64,000 nucleotides of DNA from Streptomyces katrae (GTDB lineage Bacteria; Actinomycetota; Actinomycetes; Streptomycetales; Streptomycetaceae). This document shows positions 23,837 to 33,006 of this stretch, piece after piece (positions within the stretch are counted from its first letter, which is position 1; each line of letters opens with the position of its first letter). The notes under the pieces are model-generated. The model was not told the origin of the DNA and did not search any database. It saw only the letters and a program-made list of their open reading frames with translations. The stretch is from assembly GCF_002028425.1 (NCBI RefSeq), contig NZ_CP020042.1, forward strand, positions 4,501,560-4,565,559, written 5' to 3'. Made by a program: the position numbers and the translations under genes.

Positions 23837-24622
23837 TCATCGCATCAGCTCACCGGCGTTGACCAGCAGGGACTGGCCGGTTATCGCCCTTGCCCGGTCG
23901 GAGGCGAGGAACACGGCGGCGTCCGCGACGTCCCCGTCGGTGGCGAGGTCGGGCAGCGCCATCCGGCTGGTGAGGCGGGCGTGCACCTCGGCCTCGGGGA
24001 CGTTCTCGGTGTGGGCGGTGAAGGTCACGAAGGCCTGGACGGGCGGCCCCCACATCCAGCCGGGCAGCACGGTGTTGACGCGGATGCGGTGCGGGCCGAG
24101 CTCGCGGGCCAGGGAGTACATGGCGGAGGTCAGCGCGCCCTTGGAGGCGGCGTAGGCGGCCTGGCGGACCTCGCTGGGGGCCGCGACGGCGGACTGGGTG
24201 CCGATGAGGACGACGGAGCCGCCGCCCCCGGCCTTGAGGGCGGGCAGGCAGGCCCGGGTCATGCGCAGCGTGCCGAGGAGGTTGACGTCGAGGATCTGCT
24301 GCCAGGTCCCGAAGTCGGCGTCCTCCAGGCCGCCGAAGTAGGAGTCCCAGGCGGCGACGTGCACGACGGCGTCGATCCGGCCGAAGCGTTCGGCGGCGAG
24401 GGAGGCGAGGGCCGCGCACTGCCGCTCGTCGGTGATGTCGGTGGTCAGGTACGCGGTGTGGGTGCCGTCGGGGTCGATCTCGGCGGCGGACTTGGCCAGG
24501 TTGGCCTCGGTGCGCGCTCCGAGGACGGCGTTGCCGCCGTCACGGACCACGGCGGCGGCCACCTGGTGGCCGAGCCCGGCCCCCACACCGGAGACGACGA
24601 CGGTCTTCCCTCGCAGCAGCAT
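23837..24622 (-). CDS. SDR-family oxidoreductase under the CTGACG operator
   Basis: A 261-residue short-chain dehydrogenase. The cofactor loop SGVGAGLG, Ser in GTQSAVAAPS, YAASK active-site pair and C-terminal ITGQSLLVNAGEL are present. The usual NNAG is replaced by HVAA (VVHVAAWDS), an uncommon variant at the adenine-binding strand. Start ATG 24622 follows GGGAGCG. Its promoter region holds the same palindrome (24676-24690) as the cluster at 0.4-7 kb, so it is probably co-regulated with those genes although 17 kb away. Confidence 0.85.
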   Translation of the reverse strand: MLLRGKTVVVSGVGAGLGHQVAAAVVRDGGNAVLGARTEANLAKSAAEIDPDGTHTAYLTTDITDERQCAALASLAAERFGRIDAVVHVAAWDSYFGGLEDADFGTWQQILDVNLLGTLRMTRACLPALKAGGGGSVVLIGTQSAVAAPSEVRQAAYAASKGALTSAMYSLARELGPHRIRVNTVLPGWMWGPPVQAFVTFTAHTENVPEAEVHARLTSRMALPDLATDGDVADAAVFLASDRARAITGQSLLVNAGELMR

Positions 24623-24675
24623 GAAGCGCTCCCGTGTGACTCGGCCCGTTGAGCGGACGACGATCCCCAAGGTTT

Positions 24676-24690
24676 CTGACGGTGCGTCAG
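24676..24690. promoter_or_regulatory. Palindromic operator CTGACG-GTG-CGTCAG (copy 4)
   Basis: Perfect 6-bp arms, 54 bp upstream of the SDR start at 24622. It matches copies 1-3 in arm sequence and spacing. Confidence 0.7.
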
Positions 24691-24759
24691 GGTAGGGGTG
24701 CGGGGCTGCGGTGGGAAGGGGTGCGGGGGCCTGGGCGGGCGCGGGCGGGTGCGAGCCGG

Positions 24760-25443
24760 TCAGCGCCTCCCGCTGACGTCCAGGTAGATGTTGGCGATGA
24801 CCCAGGTGAACCACAGCAGCGGGACGATCGCCACGTAGGCGAGCGGCCGGGCGTACACCGGCGGGCCTTCCTCCAGGGGCTGGCGGCCCGGCGCCGGGGT
24901 GGGGTCCGGGAGCTTGCCGAACTTGATCGCGGCGAGCAGGTTCCAGATCAGCGTGAACGGCGTGAAGATCACCAGGGATAGGGGGCTCCACCAGCCCTGG
25001 CAGAGGGTCTTGGTGGTCAGGGTGCGCACCAGCGACCGGCCGCACGGGCGGCAGAACGGGCCGTTGAGGGTGTGGAAGCGCATCAGGACCAGCACGCCGA
25101 CATGGGCCCGGACCGAGAAGAGCGCGGCCTGCGGGGCCCCGCAGTTGCGGCAGCCGGGCGCGGGCGCGTGGCCGTACGGGGGCGCGTACGCGGGGTCGTA
25201 CGGCATGGCGCCCGGGCCGCCCTGCTGGGCGGGGAGGCCGGGGCCGGGCGGCGGCGGGTAGCCGGCGCCCGGGTGCGGCGGCTGGCCCACGGGCGGCTGG
25301 CCGGGCTGGCCCATGGGCGGCTGGCCGGCGGGCTGTTGGGCGTATGGGTTCGGCTGCTGGGCGGCGGCGTCCGCGTACGGGTTCGGCGGGACCGGGGCGC
25401 CGGAGTAGGGGTTCGGCGCGGGCTGGTGCGGCTCGGTGGTCAT
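24760..25443 (-). CDS. Membrane protein with Pro-rich N-terminus and two CxxC knuckles
   Basis: A 227-residue protein. The first ~95 residues are Pro/Gln/Gly/Ala-rich (PNPYAQQPAGQPPMGQPGQP), typical of Streptomyces membrane proteins. CRNCGAPQ and CRPCGRS are two CxxC pairs about 35 residues apart that could bind zinc. Two hydrophobic segments follow (LSLVIFTPFTLIWNLLAAI and VAIVPLLWFTWVIANIYL). Function unknown. A short leader ORF ends on its start codon (ATGA overlap), suggesting translational coupling. An in-frame GTG at 25509 would extend it but lacks a well-placed ribosome site. Confidence 0.65.
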   Translation of the reverse strand: MTTEPHQPAPNPYSGAPVPPNPYADAAAQQPNPYAQQPAGQPPMGQPGQPPVGQPPHPGAGYPPPPGPGLPAQQGGPGAMPYDPAYAPPYGHAPAPGCRNCGAPQAALFSVRAHVGVLVLMRFHTLNGPFCRPCGRSLVRTLTTKTLCQGWWSPLSLVIFTPFTLIWNLLAAIKFGKLPDPTPAPGRQPLEEGPPVYARPLAYVAIVPLLWFTWVIANIYLDVSGRR

Positions 25444-25520
25444 GGCAGGCCTTCGGGGTCGGCGGCGCGGGCAGGAGAGCGGCGGCGGCCGACGGGCAGG
25501 GCGGTGCACGGCCTGGCCAC
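25440..25520 (-). CDS. Leader ORF (26 residues) overlapping the next start codon
   Basis: GTG at 25520 lies 7 nt after GGAAGGAGGT, the best anti-16S match seen in the window. The frame codes 26 residues (starting VARPCTALPV) and stops at TGA 25442-25440, which overlaps the ATG at 25443 of the membrane protein. The ribosome site is one arm of a 10-bp hairpin (25529-25558). This arrangement fits a regulatory leader peptide with translational coupling. It may simply be the means of loading ribosomes. Conservation in related genomes would tell. Confidence 0.45.
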   Translation of the reverse strand: MARPCTALPVGRRRSPARAADPEGLP

Positions 25521-25528
25521 GGCCCGTA

Positions 25529-25558
25529 CCTCCTTCCGGATGCCTTCACGGAAGGAGG
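25529..25558. promoter_or_regulatory. Hairpin sequestering the leader ORF ribosome site
   Basis: CCTCCTTCCG and CGGAAGGAGG form a perfect 10-bp stem with a 10-nt loop. On the minus strand the 3' arm contains the GGAAGGAGG of the leader ORF, so folding would block initiation. Confidence 0.55.
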
Positions 25559-25640
25559 AGGCCTCGCACGCCAGTTCTCTCTTCTGGCCTGAAACTACCA
25601 GGAGTCGGAGCGCCCCCGGCCACCCCTCGCCCCCGGCGGG

Positions 25641-26447
25641 TCACTGCTTCGGGTTCGCCGCCACCAGCCGCCCGAAGGCCTCCGGGGTGATCGTCTCCAG
25701 GCCCTTGCCCGTCAGCACGTTCACCTCCTTGCCGTTGGCCTCCACCACCGGCGTGCCCTTCTTCCCGCTGCCGTGGAAGGCCTGCGAGACCCGGTCCACC
25801 CACGGCATGTACGTCAGCTCCTCGACCGCCTTGTCGAAGCCCGGATTGCGCAGCCCCGGCACCCGGTCGGCGAGGTCCAGCAGGGTGGCCGTCGAGCCGA
25901 ACTTGTCGTCCGACTCCTTCTGCGGATGGTTCGCGTAGAGCACCTGGAGGTAGTCCATGAACTTCTCCGGGCCCTCGTTGACCGCCGCGCCCAGCGCGTT
26001 CAGCGCGCGCTTGGAGCCCTTGCCGCCGAGCGCCCCGTCCAGGAAGGTGGCGAAGTGGTACTCGACGCGGTAGTCCCCGGCGTCCGCCCGCTCCTTGAAG
26101 GCCGGCCCGAGGCCCGTCTCCACGCCCGCGCAGAACGGGCAGCGCGGGTCCAGCCAGACCGACACGAGGTCCTTCGCGCCCTCCTTGCCGTACGGGACGA
26201 CCACCCCGTCCTCGCCGGCCGTGTGCGCGGGCCGCACGAACGGCCTGCCGCCGGCCTCGCTCTCCCCCGGACCGGCGGACCGCGACGCGTAGACGCCCAC
26301 CCCGGCCGCGATCGCGAGGACGGCGGCCAGCGCACCGCCGACGAGCAGCCGCCCGCGCAGCCGCGCGCGCCGCGCCTGCGCCTCCCGTTCCGCCACGAGC
26401 CGTTCGCGGGCCTCGCGCCGCTGGTCCTTCTTGCCACCACTCGCCAT
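25641..26447 (-). CDS. DsbA-like thioredoxin-fold membrane-anchored protein
   Basis: A 268-residue protein with a basic cytoplasmic N-terminus rich in Arg/Glu, one membrane helix (about residues 30-50) and an extracytoplasmic thioredoxin-like domain. VSVWLDPRCPFCAGVETGLG carries the CPFC redox pair, and GTPVVEANGKEV holds the cis-Pro loop. It resembles the DsbA/protein-disulfide family of actinobacteria, so oxidation or isomerisation of disulfides in secreted proteins is likely. Start ATG 26447 is chosen because the upstream in-frame extension does not look coding. Confidence 0.8.
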   Translation of the reverse strand: MASGGKKDQRREARERLVAEREAQARRARLRGRLLVGGALAAVLAIAAGVGVYASRSAGPGESEAGGRPFVRPAHTAGEDGVVVPYGKEGAKDLVSVWLDPRCPFCAGVETGLGPAFKERADAGDYRVEYHFATFLDGALGGKGSKRALNALGAAVNEGPEKFMDYLQVLYANHPQKESDDKFGSTATLLDLADRVPGLRNPGFDKAVEELTYMPWVDRVSQAFHGSGKKGTPVVEANGKEVNVLTGKGLETITPEAFGRLVAANPKQ

Positions 26448-26716
26448 GAGACCAGGGTAAATTCCAACAAGCCCTGCCAGGATGGGCCTTTGGGACGTTA
26501 CGGACAGGGCCGGAAGTCCCGTTCGCACCGGGCCGGAGGGCCGCAGGAGGCGGGCTGGACGTCCTGGGCCACAGGGGGGTGAAGCCGAGACGAATGGTGT
26601 GTCATATCTACGGGGGCGACGGCGAGTCGTATCCGAATACCTGATAGACAGAAGAATCACGGCCCGACCGGCCGTGCACCTGACTTCGCCGGCCGCCTTG
26701 GGGGGATCGCCGCACC

Positions 26717-28405
26717 GTGAAGCCGCTTCACCGTCACGTAGTCAACACCTCGCGGAAGGTGTTGTGCACGGCCGCCCTCGCGGCCAGCCTCACCACCGCC
26801 GCCGTCGTGACCAACACCCCGGTCGCCGGCGCGGGCGAGGCCGAACCCACCCCGGACAGCCCGCAGGCCGCCGAGCGGGGCGACGCCCGCCTCGACCTCC
26901 CGGGCCAGCTCGCCGACCCGGTCGTCCCGCCCGCCGCGGGCGGAGCGGCCACCGAGGGCGCCGCCGGCATCCCCGCGACCGCCCTCGACGCCTACAAGCG
27001 CGCCGAAGTCGCCGTCGCCGCCGCCCTCCCCAAGTGCAAGCTGCCCTGGCAGCTGGTCGCGGGCATAGGCCGGGTCGAGTCCGTGCACGCCTCCGGCTAC
27101 GGGCTCAAGGACGACGGCACCACCGAGCGGCCGATCCGCGGGCCCCGCCTGGACGGCAACGGCTACGAGAAGATCCTCGACACCGACAAGGGCGAGTTCG
27201 ACGGCGACACCGAGTACGACCGCGCCTTCGGCCCCCTCCAGTTCATCCCCTCCACCTGGGCCACCTGGAAGGCCGACGGCAACGGGGACGGCAAGCGCGA
27301 CGCCAACAACATCTACGACGCGGCGCTGGGAGCGGGCCTCTACCTCTGCTCGGGCGGCAAGGACCTCTCCCTCCCGGCCGACCTCGACAGGGCGATCCTC
27401 AGCTACAACAACTCGCGCGAGTACGTGAACAGCGTGCTCGGCTACATGCGCCAGTACCAGCAGGACGGCACCGCCGGGATCCCGAACCCGCCCGTCGGCA
27501 CCTACCCGACCCCGCCGACGCCGACCGTCCCCACCCCGCCGCACGTCCCGGCCCCCAACCCGCCGGCGACGAAGCCGACGCCGACGCCCAAGCCGGACCC
27601 GAAGCCGACCCCCGACCCGAAGCCCACCCCGAAGCCCGACCCGTCCACGCCGACCCCGGCGCCGGCGACCCTGGCCAAGCTGGAGCAGGTCGGCGACGCC
27701 AGGCTGGAGGCGGAGGCAGGCAGCACGTTCGCGGACGGCGTCCGCTTCAAGGCGGTCCTCAGCGACGGCAAGCCCGCCGTCGGCCAGGTCGTGCTCTTCG
27801 CGGTCGAGAAGGACACCACCGGCGGCACGGGCTTCGTCTTCGGCGACGAGGCGAGCGTGGTCGTCCGTACCGACGCCCAGGGCATCGCCACCGCCCCGCG
27901 CCTGAAGGCCGGCCCGAAGGCGGGCACGTTCACCCTGCGCACCAGCGCCTACGACAAGCTCCAGTTCACCGTGGCGCTGGACGGCAAGGTCACCGAGAAG
28001 CCGGCCGAGAAGCCGCTCGCGCTGACCCGTGCGGACGCCGGCGGGGCGGTCGAGGTCGCGGCCGGCACCCCGGTCAAGGGCCTGCAGTTCCTGGCCGCCC
28101 GCGAGGGCAAGCCGGAGGCCGGGGTGCAGGTCACCGCCACGCTGGTCACGGGCAAGCCCGGGGCCTGGGTACCGGTCGACCCGAAGTCGGCGACGGGCCC
28201 GTTCTTCAAGGGCGCCGCGGACGGCCAGAAGCTGTTCACCCTGGAGCTGCCCAAGACGGGGGCCGACGGGAAGGTCTCCCTGCCGGACCTGCTGACCACG
28301 GACGCGCCCGCGGGCACGTACCACCTGCGGCTGACCACGGCGGACGGGGCGGAACTCGTCCTGGACCTCACGGTCACCGCCCCGAAGGCGGAGCCCAAGA
28401 CCTGA
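26717..28405 (+). CDS. Secreted lytic murein transglycosylase with two C-terminal beta domains
   Basis: A 562-residue exported protein. After the signal peptide, the catalytic domain (about 85-255) has WQLVAGIGRVESVHASGYG, with the Glu of VES as probable general acid, and FGPLQFIPSTWATW, as in MltB-type soluble lytic transglycosylases. A linker of KPTP/PDPKP repeats (about 265-315) spans the wall. Two tandem beta domains follow, each with a GxPxxxxxV pattern (GKPAVGQVVLF and GKPEAGVQVTA). It would cleave peptidoglycan with formation of anhydromuramic ends. The GTG start opens a typical MKPLHRH-like signal. Confidence 0.85.
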   Translation: MKPLHRHVVNTSRKVLCTAALAASLTTAAVVTNTPVAGAGEAEPTPDSPQAAERGDARLDLPGQLADPVVPPAAGGAATEGAAGIPATALDAYKRAEVAVAAALPKCKLPWQLVAGIGRVESVHASGYGLKDDGTTERPIRGPRLDGNGYEKILDTDKGEFDGDTEYDRAFGPLQFIPSTWATWKADGNGDGKRDANNIYDAALGAGLYLCSGGKDLSLPADLDRAILSYNNSREYVNSVLGYMRQYQQDGTAGIPNPPVGTYPTPPTPTVPTPPHVPAPNPPATKPTPTPKPDPKPTPDPKPTPKPDPSTPTPAPATLAKLEQVGDARLEAEAGSTFADGVRFKAVLSDGKPAVGQVVLFAVEKDTTGGTGFVFGDEASVVVRTDAQGIATAPRLKAGPKAGTFTLRTSAYDKLQFTVALDGKVTEKPAEKPLALTRADAGGAVEVAAGTPVKGLQFLAAREGKPEAGVQVTATLVTGKPGAWVPVDPKSATGPFFKGAADGQKLFTLELPKTGADGKVSLPDLLTTDAPAGTYHLRLTTADGAELVLDLTVTAPKAEPKT

Positions 28406-28438
28406 CCGGGCCCGTACGGACCCAGGACACGGCACGAC

Positions 28439-28479
28439 ACGGCACGGCCGGCCGCGCAGCGCGCGACCGGCCGTGCCGT
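28439..28479. terminator. Bidirectional terminator hairpin
   Basis: ACGGCACGGCCGG (28439-28451) pairs with CCGGCCGTGCCGT (28467-28479), extended inside by CGCGC/GCGCG. It sits between the convergent transglycosylase and secreted-protein genes. Confidence 0.75.
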
Positions 28480-28502
28480 GCGTGTACGGGGTGCCGGGGC
28501 CC

Positions 28503-29078
28503 CTATACGGGGGTGTCCTGGACGGCCGTGAAGCCGGTGCCGCAGGCGGCCACCAGGTTCGAGGCGCTGAACGGCGTGTCGGAGGTGGTGCACGTGGCCT
28601 GGTGCAGCTCGCCCTCCCGGTCCTGCAGGGTGACGTAGAGGGAGCCGGGGTTGGCCTCGGTCACCGAGGCGGCGGTGTCCGTGACGCACTTGGGCGCGTT
28701 GGCGAGGATCCCCAGGTTGATCCACACGCCGGGGTTGCGGCTGTCGTTGAGGAAGGCGTGCCCGTGCCGGTCGGTCGCCACGCGGAAGATCAGACCGGGG
28801 GGGAAGTTGGTGTAGTCCGGCGCGGCGGTGGAGAGGTCGCGGGAGGTGGAGCACTTCCTGCGGTGGTCGTCGTCCCGGTCGTCGTCGGAGCGGGCCGGCG
28901 TGGCCGTCCCCGTCTGCTTGGCCGGCTTGACCGCCTTGGCGGGATGGGAGGCCTTCTTCTTGTGCTGCGGGTCGTGGTCCATGCCCCCTGCGGCCGCCGA
29001 CGGCGCCATCAGTGCGCCCAGGAGCACCGCCCCCGACACTGCCGAAATACCCCGTGCGGCCCAAGCGAGCTTCGTCAT
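28503..29078 (-). CDS. Secreted protein of unknown function
   Basis: A 191-residue protein from ATG 29078, which has GGAGGAATCGG upstream. The signal peptide ends near SAAAGG (about residue 32). A Lys/His/Asp-rich low-complexity segment follows, then a domain with four cysteines (RRKCSTS, PKCVTD, ATCTTS, AACGTG) and FLNDSRNPGVWINLGIL. The even number of cysteines suggests two disulfides outside the cell. No family was recognised. It converges on the transglycosylase gene. Confidence 0.65.
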   Translation of the reverse strand: MTKLAWAARGISAVSGAVLLGALMAPSAAAGGMDHDPQHKKKASHPAKAVKPAKQTGTATPARSDDDRDDDHRRKCSTSRDLSTAAPDYTNFPPGLIFRVATDRHGHAFLNDSRNPGVWINLGILANAPKCVTDTAASVTEANPGSLYVTLQDREGELHQATCTTSDTPFSASNLVAACGTGFTAVQDTPV

Positions 29079-29230
29079 CCGATTCCTCCGTGAGTGCGAG
29101 TTCGATGTCGCGCGACCGAACATCCCCGCCGCCCGCCGGTTGTACGCACACTGTGACGAGCAGTCACTCAGGGGAACCAGAATCTGGCCCCGAACGGCCG
29201 CTGTGGGCCTTGGATCCGGAGGAAAAAGGC

Positions 29231-29274
29231 AGGAGCCCCGCCCCTTCCGTTCGCACGGGAAGGGCAGGGCTCCT
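29231..29274 (-). terminator. Terminator of the cold-shock gene
   Basis: On the minus strand AGGAGCCCTGCCCTTCCC pairs with GGAAGGGGCGGGGCTCCT, followed by TGCCTTTTT. It lies about 45 bp after the stop of the cold-shock gene. Confidence 0.75.
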
Positions 29275-29317
29275 TGGGTACTGCGATAATCCGGCCGCGA
29301 TCCGACCGGCCTGGCGA

Positions 29318-29521
29318 CTAGGCCGGGGTGACGTTCTCCGCCTGGGGACCCTTGGGGCCCTGCGTGACGTCGAAGTTCACCTGCTGGTTCTCCTCGAGGG
29401 AGCGGAAGCCGGTGGCGTTGATCGCGGAGTAGTGGACGAAGACATCCGGGCCGCCGCCGTCCTGGGCGATGAAGCCGAAGCCCTTTTCAGCGTTGAACCA
29501 CTTCACGGTTCCGGTAGCCAT
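29318..29521 (-). CDS. Cold-shock protein, CspA family
   Basis: A complete 67-residue single-OB-fold cold-shock protein: [20 protein letters not shown] contains RNP1 (KGFGFI), DVFVHYSAI contains RNP2 (VFVHY), and [10 protein letters not shown] ends the domain. It binds single-stranded RNA or DNA as an RNA chaperone. ATG 29521 has a GGAGGG site 5 nt away. The upstream transcript would carry a hairpin followed by a T-rich stretch (29575-29614), which may control expression. Confidence 0.95.
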   Translation of the reverse strand: MATGTVKWFNAEKGFGFIAQDGGGPDVFVHYSAINATGFRSLEENQQVNFDVTQGPKGPQAENVTPA

Positions 29522-29574
29522 GAGCCCTCCTATGGGCCAAAGGGTCGCCCTGCTCCAGAACCTGCTAAGAAGTC

Positions 29575-29614
29575 TGAAAACTACAAAAGCCTGCGGGTTA
29601 CATGCTCCGCAGGC
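29575..29614 (-). promoter_or_regulatory. Candidate attenuator hairpin in the cold-shock leader
   Basis: On the minus strand GCCTGCGG (29614-29607) pairs with CCGCAGGC (29596-29589) and is followed by TTTTGTAGTTTTC, the layout of an intrinsic terminator inside the 5' leader, about 55-70 nt before the start codon. It could be a temperature-responsive or attenuating element. Confidence 0.45.
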
Positions 29615-29745
29615 CTCGTACTGCAAGGGAAACCAAACTGCAACTTGCGTCGAGCCTAGCACGCACCCTCGGGCCGAGACCAGAGGGAAAGATCACGTCA
29701 CCCGGACGTTTGAGACCCGCTCGATCGCTGACGGAGAAGCGCCGC

Positions 29746-30621
<876 letters not shown>

Positions 30622-30630
30622 TCGCCAATA

Positions 30631-30650
30631 CCCCGGGGACCTTTCCGGGG
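30631..30650 (+). terminator. Short GC hairpin after mqnA
   Basis: CCCCGG (30631-30636) and CCGGGG (30645-30650) with an 8-nt loop, followed by ATCTT. A weak candidate terminator. Confidence 0.4.
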
Positions 30651-30736
30651 ATCTTCCACTTCCCGGCGGGTAATGTTCCGTTTGCCGGAAATTCGTTCGC
30701 CTTTCGCATTTCCGTCGGCCGTCCGGGAAGGCCGCC

Positions 30737-30791
30737 GGAAGATCGGCGGAAGACCGGCGGAAGAGCGCAGGAAGATCCCCGGAAGAGCACG
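30737..30791. repeat. Five GGAAGA units at exact 11-bp period
   Basis: GGAAGA begins at 30737, 30748, 30759, 30770 and 30781. The unit consensus is roughly GGAAGANCNGC. The helical-turn period puts all copies on one face of the DNA. Confidence 0.75.
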
Positions 30792-30934
30792 GAGAACGCC
30801 CGGAAGGAATTGGCGGGCGAAGTGCGGGCGGGCGGTTCGCATTCCGCGTGCGGATCGGGCCGCCCCCGGGCCCGCCCCACCCCCTAAGGTGCTGCTGTCC
30901 GGGTGACCACCGAACCCGGGGACAGGGGGACTCG

Positions 30935-32911
30935 ATGCATCCGCTCGAAGCCGGTGAGCCGCGGACGATCGGCGCCTACCGGCTGCTCGGCCGGCTCGGC
31001 GCGGGCGGCATGGGACGGGTCTACCTGGGGCGCAGCGCGGGCGGCCGGACCGTCGCCGTGAAGGTCGTGCACCCCCACTTCGCGTCCGACGCGGAGTTCC
31101 GCGCCCGTTTCCGCCGTGAGGTGGAGGCCGCCCGGCGGGTGGGCGGGGAGTGGACCGCGCCCGTGCTGGACGCCGACCCCGAGGCGGCCGTGCCGTGGGT
31201 GGCGACCGGGTACGTGGCGGGGCCCTCGCTGGACCGGGCGGTCGCCGGGCACGGCCCGCTGCCGGAGGGCTCGGTACGGGCCGTGGGCGCGGGGCTGGCC
31301 CGGGCCCTGGTGGCGGTGCACGGGCTGGGCCTCGTCCACCGGGACGTGAAGCCCTCGAACGTGATGCTGAGCCTCGACGGGCCCCGGTTGATCGACTTCG
31401 GGATCGCCCGGGCCACGGACGGCACCGCCTCGCTGACCTCCACCGGCGTGTCCATCGGTTCGCCGGGCTACATGTCCCCCGAGCAGATCCTCGGCAAGGG
31501 GGTCACGGGTGCCTCGGACGTGTTCTCCCTCGGCGCGGTCCTGGCCTTCGCCGCGACCGGCCGGCCCCCGTTCAGCGGGGACAACTCCGCGACGCTGCTC
31601 TACAAGGTGGTGCACGAGCCGCCGGAGCTCGACGCGGTCCCGGCCGGGGAGCTGCGCGAGCTGATCGCGTCCTGCCTGGCCAAGGCGGCGTCCGAGCGGC
31701 CCTCCCCCGAGGCCCTGGCGGCCGCGCTGGGCGGGGCCCTGGGTGCTCCGGGCTGGCTCCCGGCCCCGCTGGTGGAGGAGGCCAGCCGGGCGGCGGTGGC
31801 CCTGCTGGACCTGGACGCGGACGCCTCCGAGGGCGGCGCGGGGGCCGGGGCTCCGGGTGCGGGGGCCGGCGGCGGTGGCGGGTCCTGGGCGGGGTCCGGC
31901 GGTGCGTACGGGTCCGGCGGCGCGGCCGGGGCCGGGTTCGGTGCGGGGACCGTCTCCGGGTCCGGGCCGGTGCCGTTCACCGAGGGGTCCTTCGGCGGGC
32001 CCGTCGGGGTCGGGTTCGGGACGCCGGACCCCACGTACGGGAACCCGTCCGGGTACGCCGGGGGCGCCGGTCCCTACGGCTCCGGCGCGGGCGGTTCCGG
32101 GTTCGGGACCGGTCCCGGCGGCGGGCCCTACGGCTCCGGCTCCGGCGGCGGCCCCTACGGTTCCGGCTCGGGCACCGGACCCGGCGGCGGGCCGTACGGT
32201 TCCGGTCCCGGTTCCGGTGCGGGCGGCGGGGTGTACGGGGCGCCCACCGAGACCGCCGGGGGCGGCCGGGTGCCGCAGCCGCGGACGGCTGCGGACGGCG
32301 AGCGGCGCGGGGTCACCCTCAGCGCGGCCGGCCGCCGCTTCAGCTGCACCCTCGTGCTCGGCGCGGCCGCCGTCCTGACGGCCCTGTCGGGCGGGCTGTA
32401 CGGGATGGGGCTGCTGCCCGGCCAGGGTGCCCGGGACGCGGCGGTGGGCAAGCCCCCGACCGCCGGCCCGGCCCCGGACGCGGCCGCCTCCGCCCCCTCG
32501 TCGCCCTCCTCCCCGTCCGCGTCCGGTTCCGCGGCCCCGCCCAAGGGCACCCGTGACGACGTCCCCCAGGAGCTCACCGGCACCTGGAAGGGCACCGTCA
32601 CCACCAACCTCGGCGCCACCACCGAGTTCGAGATCACGATCCGCTCCGGCAAGGTCGGCGAGGTCGTCGCCCGGGACAAGTCCGTCCTGCCCCTCCTCGG
32701 CACCGACTGCAGCGGCGACTGGAAGCTCTCCTCCGCCACCGACCGCTCCCTGGTCCTGGACAGCGCGGGCGGCCCCAACCCGGCCCCGGGCGTCTGCGCC
32801 GGCGGCTCCGCCGACGAGCGGTTCACCCTCAACCCCGGCGGCACGCTCCACTACAAGTCGGGCGACCGGGCGGCCGGCAACCCCGAGGGCGACCTCACCC
32901 GCAGCCCCTGA
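30935..32911 (+). CDS. Membrane-spanning Ser/Thr protein kinase (PknB-like)
   Basis: A 658-residue Hanks-type kinase. The catalytic domain spans about 10-270: P-loop GAGGMG, ATP-anchoring Lys43, HRDVKPSN with Asp137, DFG at 154-156, and GYMSPEQ in the activation segment. A Gly/Ser/Pro/Tyr-rich linker (about 310-450) contains repeated GPYGSG units. One membrane helix (CTLVLGAAAVLTALSGGLYG) is followed by an extracellular domain of about 110 residues (GTWKGTVTTNLGATTEFEI, with two cysteines) in place of PASTA repeats. It should sense an external signal and phosphorylate cytosolic proteins. ATG 30935 has AGGGGGA upstream. Confidence 0.88.
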   Translation: MHPLEAGEPRTIGAYRLLGRLGAGGMGRVYLGRSAGGRTVAVKVVHPHFASDAEFRARFRREVEAARRVGGEWTAPVLDADPEAAVPWVATGYVAGPSLDRAVAGHGPLPEGSVRAVGAGLARALVAVHGLGLVHRDVKPSNVMLSLDGPRLIDFGIARATDGTASLTSTGVSIGSPGYMSPEQILGKGVTGASDVFSLGAVLAFAATGRPPFSGDNSATLLYKVVHEPPELDAVPAGELRELIASCLAKAASERPSPEALAAALGGALGAPGWLPAPLVEEASRAAVALLDLDADASEGGAGAGAPGAGAGGGGGSWAGSGGAYGSGGAAGAGFGAGTVSGSGPVPFTEGSFGGPVGVGFGTPDPTYGNPSGYAGGAGPYGSGAGGSGFGTGPGGGPYGSGSGGGPYGSGSGTGPGGGPYGSGPGSGAGGGVYGAPTETAGGGRVPQPRTAADGERRGVTLSAAGRRFSCTLVLGAAAVLTALSGGLYGMGLLPGQGARDAAVGKPPTAGPAPDAAASAPSSPSSPSASGSAAPPKGTRDDVPQELTGTWKGTVTTNLGATTEFEITIRSGKVGEVVARDKSVLPLLGTDCSGDWKLSSATDRSLVLDSAGGPNPAPGVCAGGSADERFTLNPGGTLHYKSGDRAAGNPEGDLTRSP

Positions 32912-32914
32912 CCC

Positions 32915-32948
32915 GGCCCCCGCCCCCTGGCGGAGCCGGTCGGGGGCC
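32915..32948 (+). terminator. Hairpin after the kinase gene
   Basis: GGCCCCCG (32915-32922) pairs with CGGGGGCC (32941-32948) across 18 nt. Candidate terminator, no T-run. Confidence 0.45.
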
Positions 32949-33006
32949 CTGGCGTAGGCTGGATCGGTCCGGAACCCTTGACACACCGCCGAAAGGTGAC
33001 CCACCG

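Larger units (their letters stand above)
30622..30934. other. Non-coding gap of 313 bp between mqnA and the kinase gene
   Basis: It contains a short terminator-like hairpin (30631-30650), a phased GGAAGA array (30737-30791) and a possible -10 TAAGGT (30885-30890) for the kinase gene, whose ribosome site is AGGGGGA at about 30924-30930. Confidence 0.5.
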
